A stretch of DNA of 64,000 nucleotides from UBA10646 sp003456175 (GTDB taxonomy: Bacteria > Bacteroidota > Bacteroidia > Chitinophagales > Chitinophagaceae). Of this stretch, positions 34,056-43,939 are shown in pieces (positions within the stretch are counted from its first letter, which is position 1; each line of letters opens with the position of its first letter). Where the stretch lies: assembly GCA_031976225.1 (NCBI GenBank), contig DALYLQ010000001.1:62001-126000 (forward strand), written 5' to 3'. Position numbers and translations under genes: made by a program. The notes beneath the pieces are model-generated. The model was not told the origin of the DNA. It ran no database searches and saw nothing but the letters and a program-made list of their open reading frames with translations.

Positions 34056-36977
34056 ATGAAGCGAATTGTACTTCTTTGTCTCTTGCTATGTGGTGTACGT
34101 GCTTATAGCCAGTTGCTCAACTGGTCGCCAGCCTTCATTCAAGAAACAAGTGCTACCGTAGAAATCAATGCCGATGCAACTAAAGGCAATCGCGGATTAT
34201 TAAATTACACGCCGCCGACGGATGTATATGTGCATATTGGTGTAATTACCAACTTAAGCACGTCTTCAGCCGATTGGCGTTACTCACGCTTTACTTGGGG
34301 TACTACGCTTGGTGCAGCAAATGCTACTTTTCAGGGCAATAATATTTGGCGCTATACCATTACAGGAGGTTTGAGAACCTTCTTCAATATTACCAACCCT
34401 AGCGAACGCATATTGCGGATCGCTATTTTGTTTAGAAGCGGTAATGGTAGTAGGGTATTACGTAATGCCGATGGCAGTGATATGTATATTCCTGTGTATG
34501 ATAATGGTTTTTATGCCCGTATCAACACGCCTGCTCGACAGCCTATGTTCGCACCACAGTTAGAAACAGTAAGCAGAAACCTTGGCGATCCACTGAGCAT
34601 TCAAGCGTCTAGCAGCGCCAATAGCAACTTACGTTTATTGTATAATGGTACTCAAATTGCTACAGCCAATAACACTAGCACTATTAGTGCCAATACGAAC
34701 ATTAGCAGCTTTGGCGATCAAACCATTGTAGTAGAAGCGAACAACGGAACAACTACTGCTACCGATACCATTAAGTTTTTAGTGCCACCTACGGTAAATG
34801 TAGCACCGGTGCCAGCTGGTTTAAAAGATGGTGTTAACTACGAACCCGGTGATACTTCTGTAACATTGGTAATATATGCTCCTAGAAAAACAAGAATAGC
34901 CGTGTTAGGCGATTTTAATAACTGGCGTGAAACTGTACAGCATCAAATGAATAGAACGGCTGATAGTTCTAGGTTTTGGTTACGTATTACAGGCTTAACC
35001 CCAGGTGTTGAATATGCATATCAATATTTAATTGACGGAACACTTCGTTTGGCCGATTATAACACCGAAAAAATATTGGATCCTAACAGTGATCAGTTTA
35101 TTCCTACTGCTACGTATCCCAACTTGAAGCCTTACCCAACTGGCCAAACTACTGGAATTGTAAGTGTGTTTCAAACCGCTAAGCCTGCTTATAACTGGCA
35201 GGTTACTAATTTCAACCGACCTGATAAGCGGAACTTGGTGATATATGAGTTGCTGGTAAGAGATTTTATTTCAGCTCGCAATTACAGAACCTTAAGAGAT
35301 AGTATACCTTACTTCAAGCGTTTAGGTGTGAATGCTATTCAGTTCATGCCTATTAACGAGTTTGAGAATAACGAAAGCTGGGGCTACAACGGTAGTTTCT
35401 TTTTTGCGCCTGACAAGTATTATGGTACTGATAACGATTTAAAAGCATTTATTGATGCTTGCCACCAAAACGGAATTGCTGTTATTCTAGATATTGCATT
35501 GAATCACCATTTTGGTCAGAGTCCAATGGTGCAGATGTACTGGGATGGCGTGAATAATCGTCCGGCAGCAGATAATCCTTGGTTTAATCCGGTAGCGAGG
35601 CATGCCTTTAACGTAGGCTTCGATATGAACCACGAAAGTGCTGCTACAAAAGAATTTACCGAAAGGGTCATCGACTTCTGGTTGAAAGAATACAAGATAG
35701 ATGGCTTCCGTTGGGATTTAAGTAAAGGCTTTACACAACGCCAAACCTGCGATAACAGCGGTGGTAATTGCGATGTAGGTACTTGGGGTAATTACGATGC
35801 AAGTCGTGTAGCGATTTGGCAGAATTATTACAACCGTATGCAGCAAGCATCGAATGGTAGCTATTGTATTTTAGAGCATTTTGCTGCGAACAACGAAGAG
35901 ATTGATTTGAGTAATCGTGGTATGTTGTTATGGGGCAATGCGAACTACAACTTTAGAGAAGCTACTATGGGTTGGGTAGCCAACAGCAACCTTAGCAGCA
36001 TGTTACATAATGCTCGTGGTTGGAGTAATCCCCATTTGATTGGTTATATGGAAAGCCATGATGAAGAACGTATGATGTATAGCAACATCAATTTCGCCAA
36101 CCTTAGTAACGTGAATTATAACACACGCAGCTTGCCTATCGCATTACAGCGTAGTGCTATGGCTACCGCATTTTGGGCAGTAGCACCAGGCCCTAAAATG
36201 TTGTGGCAATTTGGTGAAATGGGTTATGATTATTCTATCAACTGGTGTACTAATAATACGGTGAATACAAGTTGCCGCACGGGTAACAAGCCACCGCGTT
36301 GGGATTACTTGAGTAACCCCGATCGTTTGGCGCTATTCAATACTTATAGCAGCTTATTACGCTTACGACAAATACCCGCATACAGAAACACGTTTACTAG
36401 TGGAACGATTGCATCATCATTATTAGATCCTGCCAAGTGGATGTCGGTTTCTGGTGATAGTTTAAAAGTAGTGGTAATAGGCAACTTCGATGTGAATCCT
36501 CAAAGTGTGTTTGTGAATTTTCCTGAACCAGGTATTTATTACAGTCCGTTGAATAATAGCGATAGTATTATTGTAACTAACACAGGTGTTAATTTCAATT
36601 TGGCTCCGGGCAAGTTCTTCGTGTACACAAAAGCCAGAGAAAACACTAATACAGTACTAACCTTACCTACGGCTGGTGCTAATGTGAACAATCCATTCTT
36701 TCAACCGGTAAAAGCTGCGATAGCTGTATATCCCAATCCTGGTAAGACAAGTAATACTACCGTAGTGTACGATGTTCCGAAAGCTAATAATATCATCATT
36801 GATGTTTATAACACCAATGGCATGTTAATGGGCAATTTATTTAAAGGCTACAGTGCTAAAGGCCGTTACACCAAAACCTTGGGTGAAAAGTTTGCTCATT
36901 TACCGCAAGGTATTTATATCGTGAGAATGATTTGTGATGGTGTGGCAGTAACTAAAACCATACATATTACACCCTAG
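34056..36977 (+). CDS. Secreted GH13 alpha-amylase-type enzyme with T9SS sorting domain
   Basis: A 973-residue extracellular alpha-glucan-degrading enzyme. Signal peptide (about 18 residues), then a beta-sandwich N-terminal region, then a carbohydrate-binding-like module (about 255-345, VTLVIYAPRKTRIAVLGDFNNW, similar to CBM48). The GH13 barrel has VILDIALNHHFGQ, DGFRWDLSKG (nucleophile Asp554), ILEHFAANNEE (acid/base Glu607) and ESHDEERM (Asp669). The last 85 or so residues (from AIAVYPNPG) form a T9SS type-A C-terminal domain, so the protein is exported to the surface or secreted. It opens the locus with SusC, SusD and a SusE/F-like lipoprotein. Confidence 0.92.
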   Translation: MKRIVLLCLLLCGVRAYSQLLNWSPAFIQETSATVEINADATKGNRGLLNYTPPTDVYVHIGVITNLSTSSADWRYSRFTWGTTLGAANATFQGNNIWRYTITGGLRTFFNITNPSERILRIAILFRSGNGSRVLRNADGSDMYIPVYDNGFYARINTPARQPMFAPQLETVSRNLGDPLSIQASSSANSNLRLLYNGTQIATANNTSTISANTNISSFGDQTIVVEANNGTTTATDTIKFLVPPTVNVAPVPAGLKDGVNYEPGDTSVTLVIYAPRKTRIAVLGDFNNWRETVQHQMNRTADSSRFWLRITGLTPGVEYAYQYLIDGTLRLADYNTEKILDPNSDQFIPTATYPNLKPYPTGQTTGIVSVFQTAKPAYNWQVTNFNRPDKRNLVIYELLVRDFISARNYRTLRDSIPYFKRLGVNAIQFMPINEFENNESWGYNGSFFFAPDKYYGTDNDLKAFIDACHQNGIAVILDIALNHHFGQSPMVQMYWDGVNNRPAADNPWFNPVARHAFNVGFDMNHESAATKEFTERVIDFWLKEYKIDGFRWDLSKGFTQRQTCDNSGGNCDVGTWGNYDASRVAIWQNYYNRMQQASNGSYCILEHFAANNEEIDLSNRGMLLWGNANYNFREATMGWVANSNLSSMLHNARGWSNPHLIGYMESHDEERMMYSNINFANLSNVNYNTRSLPIALQRSAMATAFWAVAPGPKMLWQFGEMGYDYSINWCTNNTVNTSCRTGNKPPRWDYLSNPDRLALFNTYSSLLRLRQIPAYRNTFTSGTIASSLLDPAKWMSVSGDSLKVVVIGNFDVNPQSVFVNFPEPGIYYSPLNNSDSIIVTNTGVNFNLAPGKFFVYTKARENTNTVLTLPTAGANVNNPFFQPVKAAIAVYPNPGKTSNTTVVYDVPKANNIIIDVYNTNGMLMGNLFKGYSAKGRYTKTLGEKFAHLPQGIYIVRMICDGVAVTKTIHITP

Positions 36978-37063
36978 TTAATGATTAAAATCAGTGCAAG
37001 CCTATGTTACACATCAGATAATAAGTTCACAGAAAAAAATTCTTTTACAAGCCATATTACGCC

Positions 37064-37077
37064 CCTTGCGGTAAATG
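37064..37077 (+). repeat. Dispersed word at the apparent start of the SusC frame
   Basis: CCTTGCGGTAAATG ends in the ATG (37075) that gives the longest SusC reading frame. The true start is more likely 37126. Confidence 0.85.
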
Positions 37078-37125
37078 GTGAATACTCAAAAATTTCTCTT
37101 ACTACAACTTAGAAAACAAACAGTT

Positions 37126-40086
37126 ATGCGATTGAAACATCTGCTACAGCTATTGATGGTGCCTTTGATGCTCTTTGGCACGTTGATAGTGAATGCACAA
37201 GGAAAAAGCGTATCGGGTAAAGTTACCGATGCGAAGGATGGTAGTCCGTTGGCAGGAGTTAGTGTAATGGTAAAAGGTGCACGTGGCGGTACAGCTACAG
37301 GTGCCGATGGTACCTTTACCCTTACGGTAAATGCTAACGCAACTACCTTGGTATTTTCATCTATTGGTTACACTGCGAAAGAAGTTGCTATTACTGATGG
37401 CGCTATGAATGTTTCGTTAGAAGCAAATGCAACACAGTTAAGCGATGTAGTAGTAGTAGGTTATGGTACTTCAAGAAGAAAAGATGTAACAGGTGCCGTT
37501 GCAAGAATTTCTGAGAAAGACTTTAACCAAGGTGCAGTAACCAACCCATTACAACAAATTGCTGGTCGTGCTGCGGGTGTTAACATTACCGTAGTAGGTA
37601 ACGAGCCGGGTGTTGCTCCGAATATTCGTATTCGTGGTATCACTTCATTAATTGGTGGTAGCGATCCGCTAGTAGTTGTTGATGGTATTCAGGGTGGTTT
37701 AGATTTATTGCAACAAATTCCACCATCTGAAATTGAAAGTTTTGACATATTAAAAGATGCCTCAGCTACTGCTATTTATGGTAGCCGTGGTGCTGCGGGT
37801 GTTGTGCTAGTAACAACTAAAAAAGGTAAAGCAGGTAAGTCGTTTGTAGAATACAACGGTACTGTTGCTTTTGAAGCTGTTGCAAAACAATACGAAGTAT
37901 TGAACGCTGCCGAGTGGAGAGCCGAAGCTGCTAAGCGTGGCGTAGCATCTACAGCCGATTATGGTGGTAACACCGATTGGTTTAAAGAGTTAACTCGCAA
38001 CGGTTTAACGCATACTCATAACCTTGCTTTTGGTGGTGGTACATCTAGCTTAACCTATCGTGCAAGTGTTACTGCTATCAACCAAACAGGTATTGTGTTG
38101 AATAGCGGTTACAAAAACTACATTGCTCGTTTTCAAGCTACACAAAAAGCTTTGGACAACAAGTTGACTTTAACCATGAATGCCAGCACTAACGTTGAGC
38201 AGAATGAGTGGAATGGTCCTGGTGTTATTCAAGCTTCATACACACGCCGTCCTACAGATCCAATCTACAATGCCGATGGTTCTTATTTCATCGATCCCTT
38301 GAGCTTTGGTTATACTAACCCTTATGCACGTGCCAAAGAAATTATTGATGGTCGTGAGCGTAATGGATTATTTGCCAGTTTAAGAGCAGATTTAGAAATC
38401 ATCAAAGGTTTAAACTTAGCATGGTTTGGTAGCTGGAGAAAAAACAGCGATTTCAGCGGTTTCTACGCTGGTAGAGCAACTACTATTGAAGATGCTCGTA
38501 ACCAAAAAGGCTTAGCTTCTAAAAACACCAATCAGAGCAATGAAAAGTTAACCAACCTTAGCTTGGTATACCGTAAGAGTGTTGGTCGTCATAGCTTTGA
38601 TGTTACTGGTGTATACGAGTGGCAGCAAGGCGTGTACGATGGTTTCTCTGCACAAGGTCGTGGTTTTGTGAACGATTTCAACAGCTTTAATGCATTGCAA
38701 AGTTCTGATTTCTCAAGTGCTCGTCCTGGTGATGTAAGCAGTTACAAGAGCGATCAAACATTGGTTTCATTTTTAGGTCGTATCAACTACGCTTTTGCCA
38801 ATCGTTACAACGCAACTTTAAGTTTCCGTCGCGATGGTAGCTCTAAGTTTGGTGCGAACAATAAGTGGGCTAACTTCCCAAGTGCTTCAGTAGCATGGAA
38901 AATTAGTGAAGAGGATTTCTTAAAAGGTAATAAGTATATCAACGACTTAAAGCTTCGTGCTGGTTTTGGTATTACTGGTAACCAACAAGGTTTAGGCCCA
39001 TTAAATTCAGTACGCTTGGTTGGCCCTGCTGGTACAACTTTCTTTGGTGGTGCCGTTATTCCTAACTATGCTATTACTCAGAACGCTAACCCAGACTTAC
39101 GTTGGGAAACGCGTCAGATGTTCAACGTTGGTTTAGACTTTGCTATCTTAAATAATCGTTTAAGCGGTACTATTGAATACTTCAATGGCGACACTAAAGA
39201 CTTGTTGTTTGGATACGGTGTTCCAACGCCTCCATTCCCATATAACAGCATCTTAGCTAACGTTGGTACTATCAATAACCAAGGTATTGAGCTTAGCTTA
39301 AACTATAAGGCTTATACTAGCCGTGATTGGGATGTAGTATTAGCTGGTAACTTCACTGCTAACAGAACAAAAGTTACAAGTTTGAGTGGTCAGTTGAATG
39401 GTGTTGATTTAAAGAGTGATACAGTACGTTGGGGTAATGGTGGTACTACAGGTGTTGCCAGTACAAACGATGGTATCAGCTACTTAATTACAGGTCAGCC
39501 TTTAGGTTCATTCTTCTTATTCAAGAACGCAGGTGTTGATGCTTATGGTAATCAAATTATCACAGATATCAACAAGAATGGTAATATTGATCAAGGTGAT
39601 TTGAGTGGCGACCGTTACATTGCTGGTCAAGTGTTACCTAAGTTCACTTATGCTTTCACGCCAACAGTTCGTTATAAAGATTTAGACGTAGCATTTGTAT
39701 TCCGCGGCGCTGGTGGTCATCATATCTACAATGCCCGTCGTGCACAGTTGAGCGCTTTGGGTAACTTAGGTCAAACCAACGTTTTAAAGACTGCTCCTGG
39801 CATTGGTATCAACAATGTTGAGTATGCTTCAGATCTTTGGTTAGAGAAAGGTGACTTCTTCCGTTTAGATAACTTAACTGCTGGTTACCGCTTTAAAACA
39901 GGTAGCATCAAGTATGTAGAAAGCATGCGTTTGTCTGTAACTGCTACTAACTTATTTGTAATCAGCGGTTATGAAGGTATGGATCCTGAATTGCGTCAAG
40001 ATGGTGGTGCTGGTACAGGTATCGATTTTGGTATTTTCCCACGTACTCGTACGATTGCTGTAGGATTACAAGTTAACTTTAAATAA
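37126..40086 (+). CDS. SusC/RagA family TonB-linked outer-membrane protein (locus 1)
   Basis: About 986 residues. Signal peptide (MRLKHLLQLLMVPLMLFGTLIVNAQ), a carboxypeptidase-regulatory-like domain (about 28-110), the plug with the DVVVVGYGTSRRKDVTGAV and DILKDASATAIYGSRGAAGVVLVTTKKG signatures (about 112-240), and a 22-strand barrel ending in an aromatic-hydrophobic strand (VGLQVNFK). It is a TonB-energised importer of oligosaccharides working with the SusD partner encoded next. Here, next to a GH13 enzyme, the likely ligand is an alpha-glucan oligomer. The longer frame from 37075 lacks a signal peptide at its N-terminus. Confidence 0.95.
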   Translation: MRLKHLLQLLMVPLMLFGTLIVNAQGKSVSGKVTDAKDGSPLAGVSVMVKGARGGTATGADGTFTLTVNANATTLVFSSIGYTAKEVAITDGAMNVSLEANATQLSDVVVVGYGTSRRKDVTGAVARISEKDFNQGAVTNPLQQIAGRAAGVNITVVGNEPGVAPNIRIRGITSLIGGSDPLVVVDGIQGGLDLLQQIPPSEIESFDILKDASATAIYGSRGAAGVVLVTTKKGKAGKSFVEYNGTVAFEAVAKQYEVLNAAEWRAEAAKRGVASTADYGGNTDWFKELTRNGLTHTHNLAFGGGTSSLTYRASVTAINQTGIVLNSGYKNYIARFQATQKALDNKLTLTMNASTNVEQNEWNGPGVIQASYTRRPTDPIYNADGSYFIDPLSFGYTNPYARAKEIIDGRERNGLFASLRADLEIIKGLNLAWFGSWRKNSDFSGFYAGRATTIEDARNQKGLASKNTNQSNEKLTNLSLVYRKSVGRHSFDVTGVYEWQQGVYDGFSAQGRGFVNDFNSFNALQSSDFSSARPGDVSSYKSDQTLVSFLGRINYAFANRYNATLSFRRDGSSKFGANNKWANFPSASVAWKISEEDFLKGNKYINDLKLRAGFGITGNQQGLGPLNSVRLVGPAGTTFFGGAVIPNYAITQNANPDLRWETRQMFNVGLDFAILNNRLSGTIEYFNGDTKDLLFGYGVPTPPFPYNSILANVGTINNQGIELSLNYKAYTSRDWDVVLAGNFTANRTKVTSLSGQLNGVDLKSDTVRWGNGGTTGVASTNDGISYLITGQPLGSFFLFKNAGVDAYGNQIITDINKNGNIDQGDLSGDRYIAGQVLPKFTYAFTPTVRYKDLDVAFVFRGAGGHHIYNARRAQLSALGNLGQTNVLKTAPGIGINNVEYASDLWLEKGDFFRLDNLTAGYRFKTGSIKYVESMRLSVTATNLFVISGYEGMDPELRQDGGAGTGIDFGIFPRTRTIAVGLQVNFK

Positions 40087-40111
40087 TTAAAATACTTAAA
40101 GGCTTAGATAT

Positions 40112-41572
40112 ATGAAAAAGATATTGTTGAGCTTAGCCGTTTTAAGTGCAGCTACTATTGGTTGTACAAAACTAGATGAGGGTCTTTACGACCGTCAGGT
40201 GGCTGATCAGTTTTATGCAACGCCAGAGGGCGTGAATGCTGCATTAGCCGATATTTATAATGAAATCAGAGGCGACTGGGGTGGTAAGGGTTATGCTGGT
40301 GCCGACCGTGGTTGGTTCGATTTGAACGAAACTTGTACCGATGAACTTATGCTACCAACACGCAGTGATGGGGCATGGGCCGATAACGGTATTTGGCGTC
40401 AGATGTACTTGCATCAGTGGACTAGCAGCCAAGAGTTCATGAACAATACATGGAACTGGTTGTACAGAACCATTTACAAGTGTAACCTTGCGGTAGATTT
40501 ATTAACGAAGGCGAACGCACCTGAAGCTGCTATTGCAGAAGCAAAGGTGTTGAGAGCTTTCTACTATTGGATGTTGATGGATGGATGGGGAAATATTCCT
40601 TTCTATACAGATATCAACGTAACTGTAGATAAAGTTCCTCAGGCTTCAAGAGCTACTGTTTACAACTTTATTGAAACAGAACTTAAAGCGAATATAGATA
40701 AGCTCGCTACTACAAAAGGTGGAAGCTATTATGGTCGCTTTAACAAGTGGGCAGGATATGCTTTCTTAGCTAAGTTGTATTTGAATGCCGGCGTATACAC
40801 TGGCACTCCTAAATGGGCCGAAGCACAAGCTGCAACAGATGTTATCATCAACCAAGGTGGCTTCTCATTGGTAAATAGCTACTTGAGTTTGTTTGGAGAT
40901 CGTTGTCCAGATCAAGAAGTGTTATTGGCCATCTTTATCGACGCAAACCAAGCCCCTCGTAACATCATTGGTATTAGAAGTTTGGCTGGTCCTCACGGAA
41001 ATGCATTGTTTGGTATCAGTACTTGGAATGGTGCTACTGCTCACCAAGACTTCATCAACAAATATGAAAACGGTGATGCTCGTAAAGCACAGTGGTTAAC
41101 TGGTGCTCAGCCTGGTGGTGTAACTTATGATGTGAATATTTCTTCTTTAACAAGTGCTGGTATTTACGAAGGTGCAAGAAGTGCTAAATATTTACCTGCA
41201 TTACCTCTTGCTGGTAACGGTAGTGCTTCTAACGATTTTCCAGTATTCCGTTATGCAGATGTATTGTTGATGAAGGCTGAGTGCCTTGTTCGCACTGGTA
41301 ATGCTGGTGCAGCTAAAGCATTGGTTGATCAAATCAGAAGCAGAGCAGGCTTGCCAGCTAGTGGAACCAACCCAACATTAAATGATATTTATGATGAGCG
41401 TGGACGTGAACTTTGCTGGGAAGGTCATCGCCGTCAGGATATGATTCGTTTTGATCGTTTCACTGCTGCTCACGACTTTAAGCCAATAAGCGATAACAAA
41501 TACAAGTTATTCCCGATTCCGGCTCCTGCATTTATTACAAACAAAAGCTTGGTGCAAAATCCGGGCTACTAA
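40112..41572 (+). CDS. SusD/RagB family nutrient-binding lipoprotein (locus 1)
   Basis: A 486-residue surface lipoprotein. Lipobox AATIGC puts the acylated Cys at about residue 18. A TPR-rich helical body with the family's N-terminal KLDEGLYDRQVADQFY, middle VLRAFYYWMLMDGWG and C-terminal DIYDERGRELCWEGHRRQDMIRF follows. It forms a pedal-bin lid over the SusC channel and binds the polysaccharide. It is 25 bases downstream of SusC. Confidence 0.95.
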   Translation: MKKILLSLAVLSAATIGCTKLDEGLYDRQVADQFYATPEGVNAALADIYNEIRGDWGGKGYAGADRGWFDLNETCTDELMLPTRSDGAWADNGIWRQMYLHQWTSSQEFMNNTWNWLYRTIYKCNLAVDLLTKANAPEAAIAEAKVLRAFYYWMLMDGWGNIPFYTDINVTVDKVPQASRATVYNFIETELKANIDKLATTKGGSYYGRFNKWAGYAFLAKLYLNAGVYTGTPKWAEAQAATDVIINQGGFSLVNSYLSLFGDRCPDQEVLLAIFIDANQAPRNIIGIRSLAGPHGNALFGISTWNGATAHQDFINKYENGDARKAQWLTGAQPGGVTYDVNISSLTSAGIYEGARSAKYLPALPLAGNGSASNDFPVFRYADVLLMKAECLVRTGNAGAAKALVDQIRSRAGLPASGTNPTLNDIYDERGRELCWEGHRRQDMIRFDRFTAAHDFKPISDNKYKLFPIPAPAFITNKSLVQNPGY

Positions 41573-41609
41573 TTTTATCCAACTTAATTAACAACAAAGC
41601 ATTACGACT

Positions 41610-43043
41610 ATGAAAAAGTTGATAAGCTCCCTGAGTTTGATTTGGATGCTAGCACTTGTAATGGTAGCTTGTTCAAAGAAAGACAGCACCATTCCAGAGT
41701 TAAGCACTAGTCAAATCGAAGATTATGATTTGATTCAGGTATCAAACGACATGCGTTTCGTGCCTGTAAAAATCAGCAATAGCGATAATAAAATCATGGA
41801 TAGCATCAGCATCCGTATTGTTAGCGCTAACGGAACTGTAGTTGCCAGAAACGTAGTACGTCAAATCAACAATTCTAACATTGAACAAATGTTAGTACAA
41901 GTTCCTTTCCCTCTGCCAGCTGTAGCCCCTACCGGTTTATACGATGTTATCATCGTGTCTACAGATGCTAAGGGTAATACTACTGAAAGAAAGTATAAGG
42001 TGAATATTTCTAATGTTCAAACTGCTGCTCCATCAGTATGTTCTTTCCCTAACACAGCTTTACCTGCCGGTAGAACCGTTTGGATTCAGGTAACTGCACC
42101 TGCCAATACCAACGGTGAAGACATTTTCATCACAGGTAATTTCGAAGGTGCTCAAGGTGGTGCCGATTGGAGTGGTGGTGGAAACAACACTTTCAAACTC
42201 AATCGTATTGCAGGCACCAACTGCTACTTCATTGCAGCCACTTTCAGTTCTTCCACTGAGTTTAAGATCACCCGTGGCGATTGGGGTAAGCGTATCCAAA
42301 ACGAAAATGGTCAAGATGTTGATAACCTTCGTTGGAACGGACAAGCAGTTCAACAAATTACAGTACGTAACTGGAGCGACAGAGTAGTATTGGCACCACC
42401 AGCATTACCAACAAGTATGATTCAGTCTGGTTTTGTAACTGTAACTGTAGACTTACCAACCGATTATTCAAATACTGATAACTATTACCTTGTTAGAAGA
42501 GGTGGTAACTTGAACGATCGTTCAAATCCGTTGGTGTTGGTAACTGGTACAACACGTAAAATGGTAGGTAAAGTTCCTAAAGACCAAGCTGCAGAATACC
42601 TTGTGGTAAAAAATGTAAGCACTAGCATTGGTGTAAATGTTTTCGGTATTCAACAAGCTGCTAAGTGGGATGGCATTAGCAATCCTATCAATATTGCACT
42701 TGATAAGTTTAGCGATCAAGGTCCTTTCATCACTATTCCTACTAGCTTGTTCTTAGTAGGTGGTGCAACACCGGGTGGCTGGAATAATCCTGTTCCTGTG
42801 CCTTCACAACAATTTACAAGCCGTGGTAACAACGTATTTGATATCACCATCGCATTGTCAACTGGTTCTGCTTACCTAATCTTACCTGTGAATGGTAGTT
42901 GGGCTGAAAAATTTGGTGGTAGTAGCAAAACAGGTGGTCCGTTGGTATACCAAGGCCCTGATATTCCATCGCCAGATGTAAATGGTAATTACAAGATTAC
43001 AGTGAACTTGAATACAAGTTCTTACAGTGTAGTTCGCCAGTAA
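41610..43043 (+). CDS. SusE/SusF-like starch-binding lipoprotein
   Basis: A 477-residue lipoprotein (lipobox VMVAC, Cys at about 21). The body is built of beta domains. One at about 150-240 (EDIFITGNFEGAQGGADWSG, FKLNRI, YFIAATFSSSTEFKITRGDWGKR) resembles a starch-binding CBM. A C-terminal domain (FLVGGATPGGWNNPVPV, FDITIALSTGSAYLILPVNG) has the SusE/SusF outer-membrane layout. Such proteins hold alpha-glucan at the cell surface next to SusCD. Exact homology to SusE or SusF cannot be decided here. A terminator follows. Confidence 0.83.
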   Translation: MKKLISSLSLIWMLALVMVACSKKDSTIPELSTSQIEDYDLIQVSNDMRFVPVKISNSDNKIMDSISIRIVSANGTVVARNVVRQINNSNIEQMLVQVPFPLPAVAPTGLYDVIIVSTDAKGNTTERKYKVNISNVQTAAPSVCSFPNTALPAGRTVWIQVTAPANTNGEDIFITGNFEGAQGGADWSGGGNNTFKLNRIAGTNCYFIAATFSSSTEFKITRGDWGKRIQNENGQDVDNLRWNGQAVQQITVRNWSDRVVLAPPALPTSMIQSGFVTVTVDLPTDYSNTDNYYLVRRGGNLNDRSNPLVLVTGTTRKMVGKVPKDQAAEYLVVKNVSTSIGVNVFGIQQAAKWDGISNPINIALDKFSDQGPFITIPTSLFLVGGATPGGWNNPVPVPSQQFTSRGNNVFDITIALSTGSAYLILPVNGSWAEKFGGSSKTGGPLVYQGPDIPSPDVNGNYKITVNLNTSSYSVVRQ

Positions 43044-43066
43044 TTCTAATCTGTTGAATAAAATAC

Positions 43067-43096
43067 AAACCTCGGCTGAACAGCCGAGGTTTTTTT
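43067..43096 (+). terminator. Terminator of alpha-glucan locus 1
   Basis: A 12-bp stem AAACCTCGGCTG/CAGCCGAGGTTT (43067-43078 with 43081-43092) around a two-base loop is followed by a T-run. Confidence 0.88.
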
Positions 43097-43116
43097 ATGA
43101 ATTGCTGCATGAACGC

Positions 43117-43147
43117 TATGTAGAACCTAAGTACTTAACTAACTTTG
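43117..43147 (+). promoter_or_regulatory. Promoter of the Nudix regulator
   Basis: TATG at 43117-43120 (one base from TTTG) and TAACTTTG at 43140-43147 (exact TAnnTTTG) are 19 bases apart. The -7 element overlaps the inverted repeat at 43142-43166. Confidence 0.65.
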
Positions 43148-43166
43148 TGTTACATTAACACAAAGT
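43142..43166 (+). promoter_or_regulatory. Perfect 11-3-11 inverted repeat, likely operator
   Basis: ACTTTGTGTTA pairs exactly with TAACACAAAGT around CAT. It overlaps the -7 box and ends 23 bases before the start of the Nudix regulator, the classic position for autorepression. Confidence 0.6.
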
Positions 43167-43189
43167 ACTGTCGATCAATTATTTGACAC

Positions 43190-43939
43190 ATGAAATCGGA
43201 ACAATTGGATCATATTTTTTCAGAGGTGCTAGAACGCACAGTAATAAAAAGTGCAGACGACCTTGTTAGTACTTATCCTAAAACGGCAGTTACGGTTGAT
43301 TGTGTAATTTTTGGTTTCGAGAATGATGAGTTAAAGGTATTGCTTATTAGAAGTGATTTAGAGCGCTATGCCGAACAGTGGAGCTTGCTCGGCAACATTG
43401 TACAGGAAGATGAAGATTTAGATACGGCTGCTTACCGTGTATTGCAACAGCGTACAGGAATGACAGATGTTTTCTTAGAGCAGGTACGAGCCTTTAGTGA
43501 TCCGCAGCGACACCCGGGCGGCAGAGTAATTACAGTAGCTTACTGTAGTCTACTGAATGTAGAGCACCATCAACTGAAAATTTTAGATAACGAGTTACAC
43601 TGGCATCCTTTCAACAGCATTCACGAATTAGCGTTCGATCATGAACAAATTCTAGAAGAATGTTATGCATGGTTGCAAAAACGAGTGGTGGAACATCCGC
43701 TAGGGTTTAACTTATTACCTGAAAAGTTTTCCTTACGTAAATTACAAAGTTTATACGAGGCCATTCTAGGCACACAAATGGATAGAAGAAACTTCAGAAA
43801 GAAGTTTTTTTCTATGGATTTTTTGATTGATACGGGCGAATATGAAACCGATGTGCCGCACAGGCCCGGTAGGCTATACAGCTTTAACCACGATAAATAC
43901 AGCCAATCGAAGCGTAAGTGGAATGGAATTGATTTTTAA
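43190..43939 (+). CDS. Nudix-family transcriptional regulator (NrtR/AraR-like)
   Basis: A 249-residue protein with an N-terminal Nudix fold (about 30-160) and a C-terminal winged-helix DNA-binding domain (about 170-235: PEKFSLRKLQSLYEAILGTQ, then RRNFRKKFFSM). The catalytic Nudix box should read G-x5-E-x7-R-E-x2-E-E-x-G, but here the run after GNIVQEDEDLDTAAYR is VLQQRTG, so the catalytic Glu residues are missing. The domain is therefore a ligand sensor and not a hydrolase. Bacteroidota members of this family are known as sugar-responsive repressors such as AraR. It sits between two SusCD loci and upstream of a xylulokinase, which suggests control of sugar use. Confidence 0.85.
   Translation: MKSEQLDHIFSEVLERTVIKSADDLVSTYPKTAVTVDCVIFGFENDELKVLLIRSDLERYAEQWSLLGNIVQEDEDLDTAAYRVLQQRTGMTDVFLEQVRAFSDPQRHPGGRVITVAYCSLLNVEHHQLKILDNELHWHPFNSIHELAFDHEQILEECYAWLQKRVVEHPLGFNLLPEKFSLRKLQSLYEAILGTQMDRRNFRKKFFSMDFLIDTGEYETDVPHRPGRLYSFNHDKYSQSKRKWNGIDF

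Noticed and set aside
37320..37333. The dispersed word as a conserved peptide motif (LTVN)
   Set aside because: Other copies read in different frames and on the other strand (FTVR, IYRK, HLPQG, LPYGKW) and many lie outside genes, so it is not a protein motif.
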